From positions 87,063 through 151,062 of the forward strand of contig JAGGAB010000008.1 in assembly GCA_017889705.1 (NCBI GenBank): 64,000 nucleotides of DNA, given 5' to 3'. Within the stretch, counting starts at the first letter, position 1; each line of letters begins with the position of its first letter. The notes below the pieces were generated by a model. That model was given only the letters and a program-made list of their open reading frames with translations. It was not told where the DNA came from and did not search any database. The translations under genes were made by a program, and so were the position numbers. The DNA is from Bacillota bacterium. Lineage in GTDB: Bacteria; Bacillota; Negativicutes; Sporomusales; Sporomusaceae. Below are positions 8,596 to 16,650 of this stretch, piece by piece.

Positions 8596-8985
8596 TTAAC
8601 GCAAAAATCTTATTGTAATGTCCGGCAAATAGCTAAGCAACGCACTCCGCAAATCATCGGCAATCGAGGTATCAGTAACAACCTTCTCAATGACACGCTT
8701 TTCTAGTACACCATACGGTTTCACCATTCCCAAAAACGGGTGGTTTACTCCGGAGTCAAGTTTGCCAGTATCCACGCTTTCAATATGAATGCCGGCAAGA
8801 TGAAAGGTATATTCTCCGACAACCTGTCCATTCTCGGTTACCTGGAGTCCTACCATACTCTTGCGCCCCTCAAAAATAGTATTGGCAAACGAGTATACAT
8901 ATGGATGTTTGTCTTTTACGATATCCAGTACTTTTTCACGAAAAGGCACCAATTGTTCCACAATAAGCTTATCTACATCTGTCAT
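8596..8985 (-). CDS. Conserved-looking protein of unknown function, 129 residues
   Basis: ATG 5 nt after GGGAGGTAA, so expression is likely. The protein appears soluble and alpha/beta, with no signal, membrane segment or Cys motif. It begins MTDVDKLIVEQLVPFREKV and ends with basic residues (TIRFLR). Its own ribosome site and terminator suggest a monocistronic gene. No family is recognised. Confidence 0.7.
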   Translation of the reverse strand: MTDVDKLIVEQLVPFREKVLDIVKDKHPYVYSFANTIFEGRKSMVGLQVTENGQVVGEYTFHLAGIHIESVDTGKLDSGVNHPFLGMVKPYGVLEKRVIEKVVTDTSIADDLRSALLSYLPDITIRFLR

Positions 8986-9069
8986 ACTGTTACCTCCCGC
9001 ATATATTCAAATGTAGTATACCCTAATCGTCAAACATCATGAATACTTTAAAGAGGCCTACTTATCAGA

Positions 9070-9459
9070 TTAATGGCTGCTTTGGTATAGGCAGGCAGAT
9101 GGTACTTGCCCTGCCTCTAACGGAGCAACAACACAGCTTGCTGCAAAAACATTCCCGCTTTTCAATACAAACTTAGTTTCATTAGGTATCAGCATCAATT
9201 GGTTTGCACCAAGCTGCTTCTCTATCTGTGTATAGGGAAAAAACAAGGTAACCTCTCCGCTTGCCACATAAATCACATTATAATTATTTTCTTCTATGTC
9301 AGCGTTAGTCATTCCACAAAAATTTTTGATACAACTTACACACAAACTTGGACAATCTATACATTTTTTAAGATTTATATGTACTGATGAATTAGCATTA
9401 AGCGGTCCTAAACAGGCATCTTTCTCCTGATTGATGGAATTCGCAGCCAATGTACTCAC
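9070..9459 (-). CDS. Cys-rich protein with cupin-like C-terminal domain
   Basis: A 129-residue protein of unknown function. The first half has a tight cysteine cluster (CIDCPSLCVSCIKNFCGM, near residues 33-50) that could bind metal or an Fe-S cluster. The second half (VIYVASGEVTLFFPY, then GANQLMLIPNETKFVLKSG) has the beta-strand pattern of the small cupin found in the sensor half of some AraC regulators, but no DNA-binding domain follows. The GTG at 9459 is preferred because GGAGG lies 11 nt upstream, within the codons following an upstream ATG at 9477. Either start is possible. Confidence 0.6.
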   Translation of the reverse strand: MSTLAANSINQEKDACLGPLNANSSVHINLKKCIDCPSLCVSCIKNFCGMTNADIEENNYNVIYVASGEVTLFFPYTQIEKQLGANQLMLIPNETKFVLKSGNVFAASCVVAPLEAGQVPSACLYQSSH

Positions 9460-9582
9460 AATTAAATATACCTCCATAAATTACTATATATTTATAAATA
9501 TATCACATATTAGGACAATAGTCCTGATAAATTGCTACTTTTATATCAATTTTTGTAAAAAAACTTAATTGTTTTTTAACAA

Positions 9583-9641
9583 AAAAAATACTCTTCAACA
9601 GATAGTCGTAATTCTTCCTATCTGTTGAAGAGCATATTTTT
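9583..9641. terminator. Bidirectional hairpin terminator
   Basis: A perfect 15-bp stem (9591-9605 with 9618-9632), with eight A's on the left side and ATTTTTG on the right. It ends the minus-strand transcript of the Ser-rich gene. Confidence 0.85.
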
Positions 9642-9712
9642 GTCTACTATCCTATAAGGAAACTTACTCCAAATGGCGTTTTAACGCCACCTGAAAAAAG
9701 CCGACTCATGGC

Positions 9713-10147
9713 TTATATATATTTAATTTGATTTTCATAAGCATGTAATGCATTTACGGTAGCAGCATCAGTTGTCTGGTCACTTGTGTCGTTTACGCTG
9801 CTTGTACTACTGCTGCTTAGCCCACTTATACTACTTGTCCCGGTCAGAGAATCAGTTTTCAGGACTTTACAGACCCCACAGCCAACACAGGTTTCATTAC
9901 CCTGCGGACAGGATGTTGTACTAGATGTTCCACCAGATGACCCGCTGCCTGAGGTTCCAGACACGGCACCACTTGCTGCGCTTGCAGATGCACTGGCACT
10001 TATTCCTTCAGCACTTAATTCAACAGTATCCTCGCCGGAAGTGCTGGATATGGTTGTTGAAGTGCTTTGCGTTCCTGTTGTACTGGAATTTGTCGAATAC
10101 AGAGACTGATATAGGCTTGCTGTTGAAGAAACAGATGAAACTGACAT
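9713..10147 (-). CDS. Ser/Thr-rich low-complexity protein with a Cys cluster
   Basis: A 144-residue protein. Residues 1-75 and 105-125 are almost entirely Ser, Thr, Gly and Ala. In the middle is a ferredoxin-like Cys cluster, CPQGNETCVGCGVCKVLK (near 80-97). DTVELSAEGI near residue 40 resembles a motif common in small flagellar proteins, and the C-terminus (ALHAYENQIKYI) is helical. There is no signal peptide. The ribosome site is AAAGGAGGG, 11 nt before the ATG. The composition suggests a flexible or surface-exposed protein carrying a metal or Fe-S site. Function unknown. Confidence 0.65.
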   Translation of the reverse strand: MSVSSVSSTASLYQSLYSTNSSTTGTQSTSTTISSTSGEDTVELSAEGISASASASAASGAVSGTSGSGSSGGTSSTTSCPQGNETCVGCGVCKVLKTDSLTGTSSISGLSSSSTSSVNDTSDQTTDAATVNALHAYENQIKYI

Positions 10148-10335
10148 GTGTATTGTTTCCCTCCTTTTGGTGATTTGTTATAATTATCGAATGCATTTAT
10201 TTTGATTATATTTGAAATAAAATTATTGTTAGCACACTCTCCCTAGCATCTTAGCAGGAATACGCTTGTTATTTGCAGTATATTTACACTATTCTTTAAA
10301 CTTCAACAAATCCCGTCATACAGGAGGTCACTTGA

Positions 10336-10518
10336 ATGGCACAAATTGATCCTGATATCAATCTGCATGATTTAACCATGTTGGTACTTAATAAATCAGA
10401 ATTTGCGAATATTGATTCAGAGCCTTTAGCTAACGAAGTCGTCAAAAAGTACCTTGAGATAAGACGTATTGTTTTAAAAACATTACAAGAACACACCAAT
10501 TATGGTGAATGGATTTAA
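10336..10518 (+). CDS. Small acidic protein, 60 residues
   Basis: The ATG follows GGAGGT by 8 nt. It encodes a soluble, probably all-helical peptide (LVLNKSEFANIDSEPLANEVVKKYLEIRR in two parts). No family recognised. It stands alone, divergent from the Ser-rich gene. Confidence 0.6.
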   Translation: MAQIDPDINLHDLTMLVLNKSEFANIDSEPLANEVVKKYLEIRRIVLKTLQEHTNYGEWI

Positions 10519-10636
10519 ACTGACCTAAACACCGCATTTCGAACACCTTCGGGTACCATCCCTGCCTTTTTGTCAGACAATCCGGCCTAAAGGAGTGATA
10601 TTCGATAATACCGAGCATTTTCGAAGCAGATCCAAT

Positions 10637-10666
10637 TTGACTGGCAATTACTTTTTTTGCTATACT
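10637..10666 (+). promoter_or_regulatory. Sigma-70 promoter of the 22-residue peptide unit
   Basis: TTGACT (10637-10642), 18-bp spacer, TATACT (10661-10666). Transcription should start near 10673. The part of the gap between 10519 and 10636 shows nothing else. Confidence 0.75.
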
Positions 10667-10672
10667 TATTGT

Positions 10673-10870
10673 AAGCTGTTATAATATTTCAGTTCAGTTA
10701 GCTGCTAGTTCTATGGCGCAAAAACCAAAAATATCACTACCTTGAATAAATAATCAAGGCAACACTTTGCGTACAAGGAAGTCGCGGTTTTATAATCGGG
10801 GCTTTTTATTTTTATACTATACTAAATAAAAAAGGAATGATAAAAATCGATAAAAGGTAGGTGAATAATT
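10673..10870 (+). promoter_or_regulatory. Structured leader with possible attenuator
   Basis: An untranslated leader of about 200 nt. It can form CCTTGA/TCAAGG (10740-10759), enclosed by a longer pairing between GGCGCAAA (near 10715) and TTTGCGT (near 10767). A weak G-C hairpin follows (10779-10804) with a T-rich tail, like an intrinsic terminator ahead of the peptide gene. No known riboswitch class could be matched by eye. Confidence 0.45.
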
Positions 10871-10939
10871 ATGATTAGTACAGCCGTATCGGTTGCTCTG
10901 TTTGTTTTTGCTATTTTATTGCTTGATTTCAGATATTAG
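10871..10939 (+). CDS. 22-residue hydrophobic peptide
   Basis: ATG 8 nt after AGGTGA encodes one probable membrane helix (MISTAVSVALFVFAILLL, then DFRY). It has its own promoter, leader and terminator, so the unit looks complete. Possible roles are a small membrane-complex subunit, a type-I-toxin-like peptide or a regulatory leader peptide; none can be decided from sequence. Confidence 0.5.
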   Translation: MISTAVSVALFVFAILLLDFRY

Positions 10940-10951
10940 CTTGCTATATAC

Positions 10952-10981
10952 AAGTCTTGGTTCTCTGCCAAGGCTTTTTTT
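10952..10981 (+). terminator. Terminator of the 22-residue peptide unit
   Basis: Stem AAGTCTTGG (10952-10960) with CCAAGGCTT (10968-10976), followed by a run of T. It resembles the leader hairpin at 10779 in its outer bases. Confidence 0.8.
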
Positions 10982-11031
10982 ATTTTTACCTGTTGGCTGT
11001 CAATCGCTCTTATCTGGGTGCGTGTGCCTCT

Positions 11032-11931
11032 TTAAAATCCCGGAAGCTTGATTGCTGGGACAGTAACAACCTTAGGCTCGCGAATAACCATATCAATATG
11101 GCAGTTACATTGGTTTTTTCCCAAATTATAACTGTCGCCAAGCGCAAAATGCACAGTACCTGCGGCTTTTTCATCCACCGAAATATTATGCCTAATTTGA
11201 CGGCAAGCCGGATTAAACCCCAGGGCGAACTCACCAATCATGGTAATGTCTGTGCCAAAAAGAGCAATATATTTTTGAAACTCTGGCGGACATTCCATTA
11301 GCCGCCCCTGCTCAAATACCAACCGCTGCGGCTGAGTTGGCAGCCAGGAGCGCGTTACTGTTCCGTCAACCACCAGCACGCCGCTGAAGGTTTCTTCAAT
11401 TGGGCAGGTATATATTTCTCCGTCAGGCAGTTGCGCCAAATGCTCGCGGCTACAGATCCCGTCGGCTGCAATCCACTTCCTGCCGGTAACCTCAAAAGAA
11501 ATATCAGTCCCCAAAGCTGAGGTAATATGAAAGCGTTCAATACCTTCGAGTTGTTTTTTGATTTGAGCCAGTTGCTGTGCCAGCTCCTGATAGATGGTCT
11601 CTCCCCAGAAACCATCTGCCAAATAGTCTTTTGTCCAATCAAACAAGCTCAGTATCTGCCAGCCCTGCCGGCGCATAGCCATACGTGCGGCTTTGCATAT
11701 TTCATAGCCGGGAGTATCTGGTTCATATACCTCGATGACATGGCTTACCTGTTCACCCCAAGCCTGCTCCGTAACCTTTGTCGCCATACTATCAACCACA
11801 TAGGTTGTAAACGGCAGAAGCTGCGCAATAGCCTGTGCCAACTCCCGATTTGATTGATAACATACGGCAACCTCTTTGACCGGTCCTGCCCCAGTCAGTG
11901 AATGATATAAATTCTGTCGCAAGAAATTCAT
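11032..11931 (-). CDS. M29-like aminopeptidase (short form)
   Basis: A 299-residue protein related to the M29 (AmpS/thermophilic) metallo-aminopeptidases. The metal-ligand motifs of that family are visible: the Glu in PDGEIYTCPIE, the Glu in MIGEFALGFNP, the His in AGTVHFALGDS, and the His and Asp in NCHIDMV. It is about 100 residues shorter than typical M29 enzymes, mainly in the N-terminal half. Last gene of the peptide-uptake operon, 160 bp after the binding protein with a small repeat in between. This fits hydrolysis of imported peptides. The ATG at 11931 follows GGAGG by 8 nt. Confidence 0.75.
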   Translation of the reverse strand: MNFLRQNLYHSLTGAGPVKEVAVCYQSNRELAQAIAQLLPFTTYVVDSMATKVTEQAWGEQVSHVIEVYEPDTPGYEICKAARMAMRRQGWQILSLFDWTKDYLADGFWGETIYQELAQQLAQIKKQLEGIERFHITSALGTDISFEVTGRKWIAADGICSREHLAQLPDGEIYTCPIEETFSGVLVVDGTVTRSWLPTQPQRLVFEQGRLMECPPEFQKYIALFGTDITMIGEFALGFNPACRQIRHNISVDEKAAGTVHFALGDSYNLGKNQCNCHIDMVIREPKVVTVPAIKLPGF

Positions 11932-11966
11932 CCTAGCATCCTCCACAACTTTGTCTGAACTAAGAA

Positions 11967-12000
11967 AGCGCTCGCCACAAGGAACGAGCGCTGACTTTTT
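11967..12000 (+). terminator. Plus-strand hairpin with T-run
   Basis: AGCGCTCG (11967-11974) pairs with CGAGCGCT (11985-11992) and is followed by GACTTTTTTT on the plus strand. No plus-strand gene precedes it, so in the minus-strand operon it may act as an RNA-stabilising or intercistronic hairpin. The T-run abuts the TTAC start of repeat copy A. Confidence 0.55.
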
Positions 12001-12096
12001 TTACCCTAACAGAAAGTAAACTTTCTTAAAAACAGGATAAGAGCAACATCGGCTTGCGCCGTCGCTAAAAACTCGGCGCAAGCCGCGTTTTCTTTA
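12001..12096 (+). repeat. 96-bp two-hairpin repeat, copy A
   Basis: Begins TTACCCTAACAGAAAGT and ends TTTTCTTTA. The left hairpin is AGAAAGT/ACTTTCT; the right hairpin is a perfect 12-bp CGGCTTGCGCCG/CGGCGCAAGCCG. Related copies lie at 49286 and, inverted, at 57544. The right end supplies the stop codon of the binding-protein gene (12094-12096). Confidence 0.85.
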
Positions 12097-13698
12097 CTTT
12101 TCCAGACTGATACCGTAGTATGGCATATCACTCCAGCCATTCCAAGCCACTTTGAAATTCTTGACTTTAGGCTGCACCACAAATAAATGTTCCAGCGAAT
12201 AGAGCGGTACCCAGGCAGCATCATTGTTTACAATCTGATTTTCCACTTCCTGATACAGTTTATAGCGCTCGGCCGGGTTAATCATTTTTCGAGCTTGTTC
12301 CAGTTTTTCTGCTACTGCTTCATTTTTATAGTTGAAGGAACGCATTGCCGCATTGCGTGGCGCAAAGAAAGTGTAGATGAAATTGTCCGGATCATTATAG
12401 TCAGCTGACCATTCCTCCAGATACATAGGCAACTGGCCTTGCTTTCTGGTAGATAACAAAGACGCTCTGTCCATTTGCTTAATTTCCACTGTTATGCCAA
12501 CCTGTTTGAGCATGGCCTGCACTGCTTCGTTGACGCGGAGATTGGCCGGTCGGTCTGAGGCTTGGGCAATTACCATGCTAAAGCCATCAGGGTAGCCGGC
12601 CTCAGCCAAGAGTTGTTTGGCTTTCTGCGGATCATAGGTTATTTGCGGCGCATTAGGGTTAAAGCCTAATAATCCTGGCGGCATGATGGTGTTAACCAAT
12701 TTCCCTTTGCCATAAAACAGTTTATCCAAAAGCTCCTGGCGATTGATTGCCATCTGGAAAGCCTTTCTGACCCGCACATCATCAAAAGGTTTAATGTTCT
12801 CATTGATACTATAGTAGAAGAGACCTACTCGCGGCCCTTTGACAATCAGGTTTTTCCACTTATCACTGTTTTCAAAATACGGAATCTGGGTTTTGGCAAT
12901 ATCACAGTTGAATACATCTAATTCGCCTGTTTCAAACTGCATTTTTCGCGTATCGGCATCTGGCACTATCTTAATGATAACACCGTCCAACTTTGCTTTG
13001 CCTGCCCAATACTGGTCATAGGCAACCATGGTGATATGGTCGTTAACCTTCCACTCCTTAATTTTAAACGGCCCGGTGCCTACTGTTTTCTCCGGGTCTA
13101 AACCAAACTGCTGTCCTGCCGCTTCAGTTGCCTTACGATTATAAATAGAAGCTGCCGGCGAGGCTAAATTGGCTAAAAACGGAGCAAACGGCTGGGCTAG
13201 AGTAATTTGCACTGTATATTTTTCAACAGCTTTTATGCCTTTGACAACATCGGCTTTGCCGTCCATCCGCTCCTTGGCACCGTCAATCATATCAAAAAAG
13301 TCGGTGCTTAAGGCTTTGGTTTTGGGGTTGAGCATCCGGTCAACTGTGTATACTACATCATCGGCGGTAAGCTCTTCCCCATTATGGAATTTTACCCCTT
13401 TGCGCAGATAAAAGGTATATACCTTGCCGTCAGCGGAAATATCCCATTTTTCTGCAAGTGCGGGAACAAGCTCAGATGCTCCTGGCGCCGTTGTTTTGAC
13501 TTCTACCAGCCTGTCAAAGATATTGAGCGGCAAGGAATATTCTTCGGTAGTTAGTTGTACATCGGCTGTACCCGGGTCATTCTGGTTAGCCACCCGCAGC
13601 ATGTTTTTGCTTGTTGATGAACCCATGAGCGAACAACCTGTTAATAGCACGAAGGAACAACATAAAAGAATAACCAACATTTTTTTACAGCAACTCAC
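12094..13698 (-). CDS. Peptide/nickel ABC transporter substrate-binding lipoprotein (family 5)
   Basis: A 534-residue solute-binding protein of the OppA/DppA group. A lipoprotein signal is visible: basic start, hydrophobic core, then lipobox LTGC at about residue 19-22. In a diderm it would be anchored facing the periplasm. Family features include LAEKWDISADGKVYTFYLRKG in the N-terminal lobe and NDAAWVPLYS near the C-terminus. The start is GTG, 6 nt after GGGAGGGG. The gene lies after the permeases, ATPases and DUF4438 gene, so the operon is a complete importer. The ligand (peptide or other) is not determined by sequence. Confidence 0.92.
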   Translation of the reverse strand: MSCCKKMLVILLCCSFVLLTGCSLMGSSTSKNMLRVANQNDPGTADVQLTTEEYSLPLNIFDRLVEVKTTAPGASELVPALAEKWDISADGKVYTFYLRKGVKFHNGEELTADDVVYTVDRMLNPKTKALSTDFFDMIDGAKERMDGKADVVKGIKAVEKYTVQITLAQPFAPFLANLASPAASIYNRKATEAAGQQFGLDPEKTVGTGPFKIKEWKVNDHITMVAYDQYWAGKAKLDGVIIKIVPDADTRKMQFETGELDVFNCDIAKTQIPYFENSDKWKNLIVKGPRVGLFYYSINENIKPFDDVRVRKAFQMAINRQELLDKLFYGKGKLVNTIMPPGLLGFNPNAPQITYDPQKAKQLLAEAGYPDGFSMVIAQASDRPANLRVNEAVQAMLKQVGITVEIKQMDRASLLSTRKQGQLPMYLEEWSADYNDPDNFIYTFFAPRNAAMRSFNYKNEAVAEKLEQARKMINPAERYKLYQEVENQIVNNDAAWVPLYSLEHLFVVQPKVKNFKVAWNGWSDMPYYGISLEK

Positions 13699-13743
13699 GA
13701 AAACCCCTCCCTAAGATACTTTGTATCTCCCTCATATAACTCT

Positions 13744-14607
13744 CTATTTTAAAATCCCTTTGTAATAACCGAGATTAGCTTTTTCATCAAAGCGCGGTTT
13801 TATCTTGCCTGCTTTACAGCTTAGTACGGTAACTACGCCCGGCCCATGGCCTGCCAGAATGCAATTGCTGTGAATAACCACGCCAACAGTCACTGCCCCT
13901 TTTAGGTAGCCGCGGCCATAGGTATTGTCACAATCCTGCAGCAGAACAAAATCACCGAATTTCAGCTTATCAAGACCTAACCGCCGGATGGTTTCCTGAT
14001 CATGGGTCATAATGTCATAATCGCCTTTATAGGATACGGTCGCCCCAATGCCTGAGCCCATCAAATAGGGCGGCACCTCAGCCACAACCGGCACTTCAAT
14101 ACAGCCGTCTTTTTCGGTAATATTCATGGCAGCCAGCACAGCAGGGTCAATACTCATAATCTTGATTTCAGGATATTCCAGAAACTTCAGTCCCAGACCA
14201 AAGGTTTTGATTTGAATTTTGTCACCAATAGCCAAGTCTTCTAATTTATCTTTGTCAAAATACAGGATAGTGTTATCCCTGCCGCCATGTGTGCCAGTAA
14301 CAAAGCCTTTCAGCCCTTTAGCTTCGCCGGAAATAACCTTAGCCTCATTACCGACACAGGCCAGAGTAATCATGGCCGTATTTTCGACATCAGACAAGTT
14401 GCGAATCGAAACACCGGGTTCCAGATGATCACCTTCCCAGCCAAAGACACTGTCACCAATGGCAATATTATACGTAATTGAGCCAATACCCGGCAATATT
14501 TGTGCTGCCCCGTCATGACCGACTTTATAGGGATTATCCATTCGGGGATGAGCAATTTCACCCACAACTGCCTGCATGACCAGTTTTTCAACATTTGTTT
14601 TCAACAT
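13744..14607 (-). CDS. DUF4438-domain protein
   Basis: A 287-residue soluble protein recognised as DUF4438 from the GHDGAAQILPGIGSITYN region, the VTGTHGGRDN motif and PPYLMGSGIGA. The family has structural representatives but no assigned reaction. The ATG at 14607 follows GAGGTG by 6 nt; the upstream extension of the frame overlaps the ATPase gene and lacks a site. It sits between the second ATPase (15 nt gap) and the binding protein in a peptide-uptake operon, so a role with the imported substrate is likely but unproven. Confidence 0.85.
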   Translation of the reverse strand: MLKTNVEKLVMQAVVGEIAHPRMDNPYKVGHDGAAQILPGIGSITYNIAIGDSVFGWEGDHLEPGVSIRNLSDVENTAMITLACVGNEAKVISGEAKGLKGFVTGTHGGRDNTILYFDKDKLEDLAIGDKIQIKTFGLGLKFLEYPEIKIMSIDPAVLAAMNITEKDGCIEVPVVAEVPPYLMGSGIGATVSYKGDYDIMTHDQETIRRLGLDKLKFGDFVLLQDCDNTYGRGYLKGAVTVGVVIHSNCILAGHGPGVVTVLSCKAGKIKPRFDEKANLGYYKGILK

Positions 14608-14621
14608 ACTAAGCACCTCTT

Positions 14622-15593
14622 TTATTTTGCTAAAGGGAAATGACAAGCACACTTTCTCCCGCCAACCTCTGATAGCTTAGGTTCCTCCACCCAGCAAACT
14701 TCCTGCACATAAGGACATCTGGTATGAAACCGGCAGCCTGGCGGCGGATTAATTGGACTAGGCACGTCCCCTTCTAACAACATTCGCTTACGGTTACGCA
14801 GTTTGGGATCAGGAACAGGCGCCGCATTCAGCAAAAATGCGGTATATGGATGCAGCGGCTGCTCAAATAGCTCCTCACAGCGCCCTAACTCCACCACTTT
14901 TCCTAAAAACATGACACATACGCGGTCAGCCATATAGCGGACAACACTTAAATTATGCGAAATAAAGAAATAGGTCAGCCCAAACTGCTGCTGCAGATCT
15001 TTTAATAAATTAAGAATTTGGGATTGTATAGATACATCAAGCGCCGACACCGGTTCATCGCAAATCAACAATTCCGGCTTGAGCGCCAAGGCTCTGGCAA
15101 TACCGATTCGCTGCCGCTGTCCACCGCTGAATTGATGAGGGTATCTGTGCATAAATTCCGGTCTTAGCCCCACCAAATTCATCAGTTGTTCCACCCTGAC
15201 CTGTTTATCCTTACCATGCGCCAATTTATGCGTTGTCAGCGGTTCTCCAATAATATCGGCAACCTTTAAGCGCGGATTAAGGCTGGCATACGGATCTTGA
15301 AAAATAAACTGTACCTGCCTTTTAAATTGCATAGTTTCTTCTCTATTCAGGCTAAAAACATTTTTGCCTTTATATAAAACCTCGCCCTCTGTAGGCGACA
15401 GCAACTTGATTAACAGGCGTGCCAAGGTGCTTTTGCCACAACCTGATTCACCCACTAAGGCCAAGGTTTCCTTGCTGTATATTTCAAGTTCAATATCATC
15501 GACAGCCTTGACCACAGTTTTTTCTTTACTCAGCCAGCTGTCGTCAACAAAGTATTTTTTCAAATTTCTGCTCTGCATAAGTATATCGCCCAT
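14622..15593 (-). CDS. Peptide ABC transporter ATPase (DppF/OppF type)
   Basis: A 323-residue ATP-hydrolysing subunit. Walker A is GESGCGKST, the signature is FSGGQRQR, Walker B LLICDEPVSALD, and the C-terminal oligopeptide/dipeptide ABC extension ends with a Cys-containing region (GCRFHTRCPYVQEVC), as usual for DppF/OppF. It works as a heterodimer with the adjacent DppD-type ATPase. The ATG at 15593 is 8 nt after GGGAG; a GTG three codons earlier is less likely. The gene begins 12 nt after the DppD-type gene. Confidence 0.95.
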   Translation of the reverse strand: MGDILMQSRNLKKYFVDDSWLSKEKTVVKAVDDIELEIYSKETLALVGESGCGKSTLARLLIKLLSPTEGEVLYKGKNVFSLNREETMQFKRQVQFIFQDPYASLNPRLKVADIIGEPLTTHKLAHGKDKQVRVEQLMNLVGLRPEFMHRYPHQFSGGQRQRIGIARALALKPELLICDEPVSALDVSIQSQILNLLKDLQQQFGLTYFFISHNLSVVRYMADRVCVMFLGKVVELGRCEELFEQPLHPYTAFLLNAAPVPDPKLRNRKRMLLEGDVPSPINPPPGCRFHTRCPYVQEVCWVEEPKLSEVGGRKCACHFPLAK

Positions 15594-15605
15594 TGCCAGC
15601 ACTCC

Positions 15606-16631
15606 CTACCCCTGATACTTTACACAACGAACAAAATGCCCCGGCCGCGGTTCTGTGAGTTCCGGCTCTTCTTCCGCGCAAAGCGGAGTGGCCTGTTCGC
15701 AGCGTGGATAAAACCGGCAGCCTTTGGGAAGCTGCAAGAGATTAGGCAGCATACCCGGAATGTTGTATAGGCGCCCCCCACTCTTCTGGAGTGTCGGCAG
15801 CGCTTTCATCAAACCGGCCGTATAGGGATGCAGACAGTGCTCAAACAGTTCGAAAACATCGGCCTGCTCGACTATTTTGCCTGCATACATAATAACAACC
15901 TCATCACACACTTCGGCTACAACACCCATATCATGTGTAATCAGGATAATCGCCGAATTGAGCTCTGTTTGCAATTTCTTCATAAGCTGCAGAATTTGTG
16001 CCTGCACAGTAACATCCAATGCGGTAGTAGGCTCATCGGCAATTAACAGCTTGGGCCTGCAGCACAGCGCCATTGCAATCATCACTCGCTGACGCAGCCC
16101 GCCGGACAGCTGATGTGGATACGCAGCAAGCCGCTTCTCTGGCTCTGGTATACCTACCAGCTTGAACATTTCCAGCGCCTTTTCCCTAGCCTCAGCCTTG
16201 CCCAAATGCTGATGAAGGATAACAGCTTCCATTACCTGCTTGCCGACCGTATATACCGGATTAAGTGAAGTCATCGGCTCCTGAAAAATCATGGATACCT
16301 CGTTGCCCCTGACCTTACACATTTCTTTTTCGGTTAATGTCAACAGATTTTTCCCATCCAAAACAATGCCGCCACCCACAATTTTCCCCGCCGGACCAGG
16401 CACCAAGCCCATGATTGAAAGCGCCGTCATACTTTTACCACAGCCGGATTCGCCGACAATCCCCAGTATTTTGCCTCTTTTCACGCTAAAGCTGACATCA
16501 TCAACTGCCGGCAGCACGCCTTTAGTGGTAAAAAAATGGGTTTTCAGGCCAGTTACTTTTAACATAGTATTGGTTTCATCTATTGCTGCAACCTTTGTAT
16601 GTTGCTCATCTGTTATTGGACAATCTGCCAT
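15606..16631 (-). CDS. Peptide ABC transporter ATPase (DppD/OppD type)
   Basis: A 341-residue partner ATPase. Walker A is GESGCGKSM, the signature LSGGLRQR, Walker B LLIADEPTTALD, and the C-terminal Cys cluster (CRFYPRCEQATPLC) is typical of the family. The N-terminus has an extra 25 residues or so before the ABC domain. The ATG at 16631 follows GGAGG by 8 nt; the frame extends to a TTG at 16646, which overlaps that site. Confidence 0.95.
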   Translation of the reverse strand: MADCPITDEQHTKVAAIDETNTMLKVTGLKTHFFTTKGVLPAVDDVSFSVKRGKILGIVGESGCGKSMTALSIMGLVPGPAGKIVGGGIVLDGKNLLTLTEKEMCKVRGNEVSMIFQEPMTSLNPVYTVGKQVMEAVILHQHLGKAEAREKALEMFKLVGIPEPEKRLAAYPHQLSGGLRQRVMIAMALCCRPKLLIADEPTTALDVTVQAQILQLMKKLQTELNSAIILITHDMGVVAEVCDEVVIMYAGKIVEQADVFELFEHCLHPYTAGLMKALPTLQKSGGRLYNIPGMLPNLLQLPKGCRFYPRCEQATPLCAEEEPELTEPRPGHFVRCVKYQG

Positions 16632-16650
16632 AACAACTGCCTCCAAATAG

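Noticed and set aside
9663..9690. GGCGTTTTAACGCC hairpin as a second terminator
   Set aside because: The stem is short, the loop A/T-rich and no T-run follows; the strong hairpin at 9591-9632 explains termination.
9786..10109. A 107-codon plus-strand frame opposite the Ser/Thr-rich gene
   Set aside because: It mirrors the low-complexity gene on the other strand, has no ribosome site, and its product has no protein-like pattern.
10673..10870. A known riboswitch (c-di-GMP, c-di-AMP, Mn, fluoride types considered)
   Set aside because: None of the conserved cores of these classes could be found in the leader by eye.
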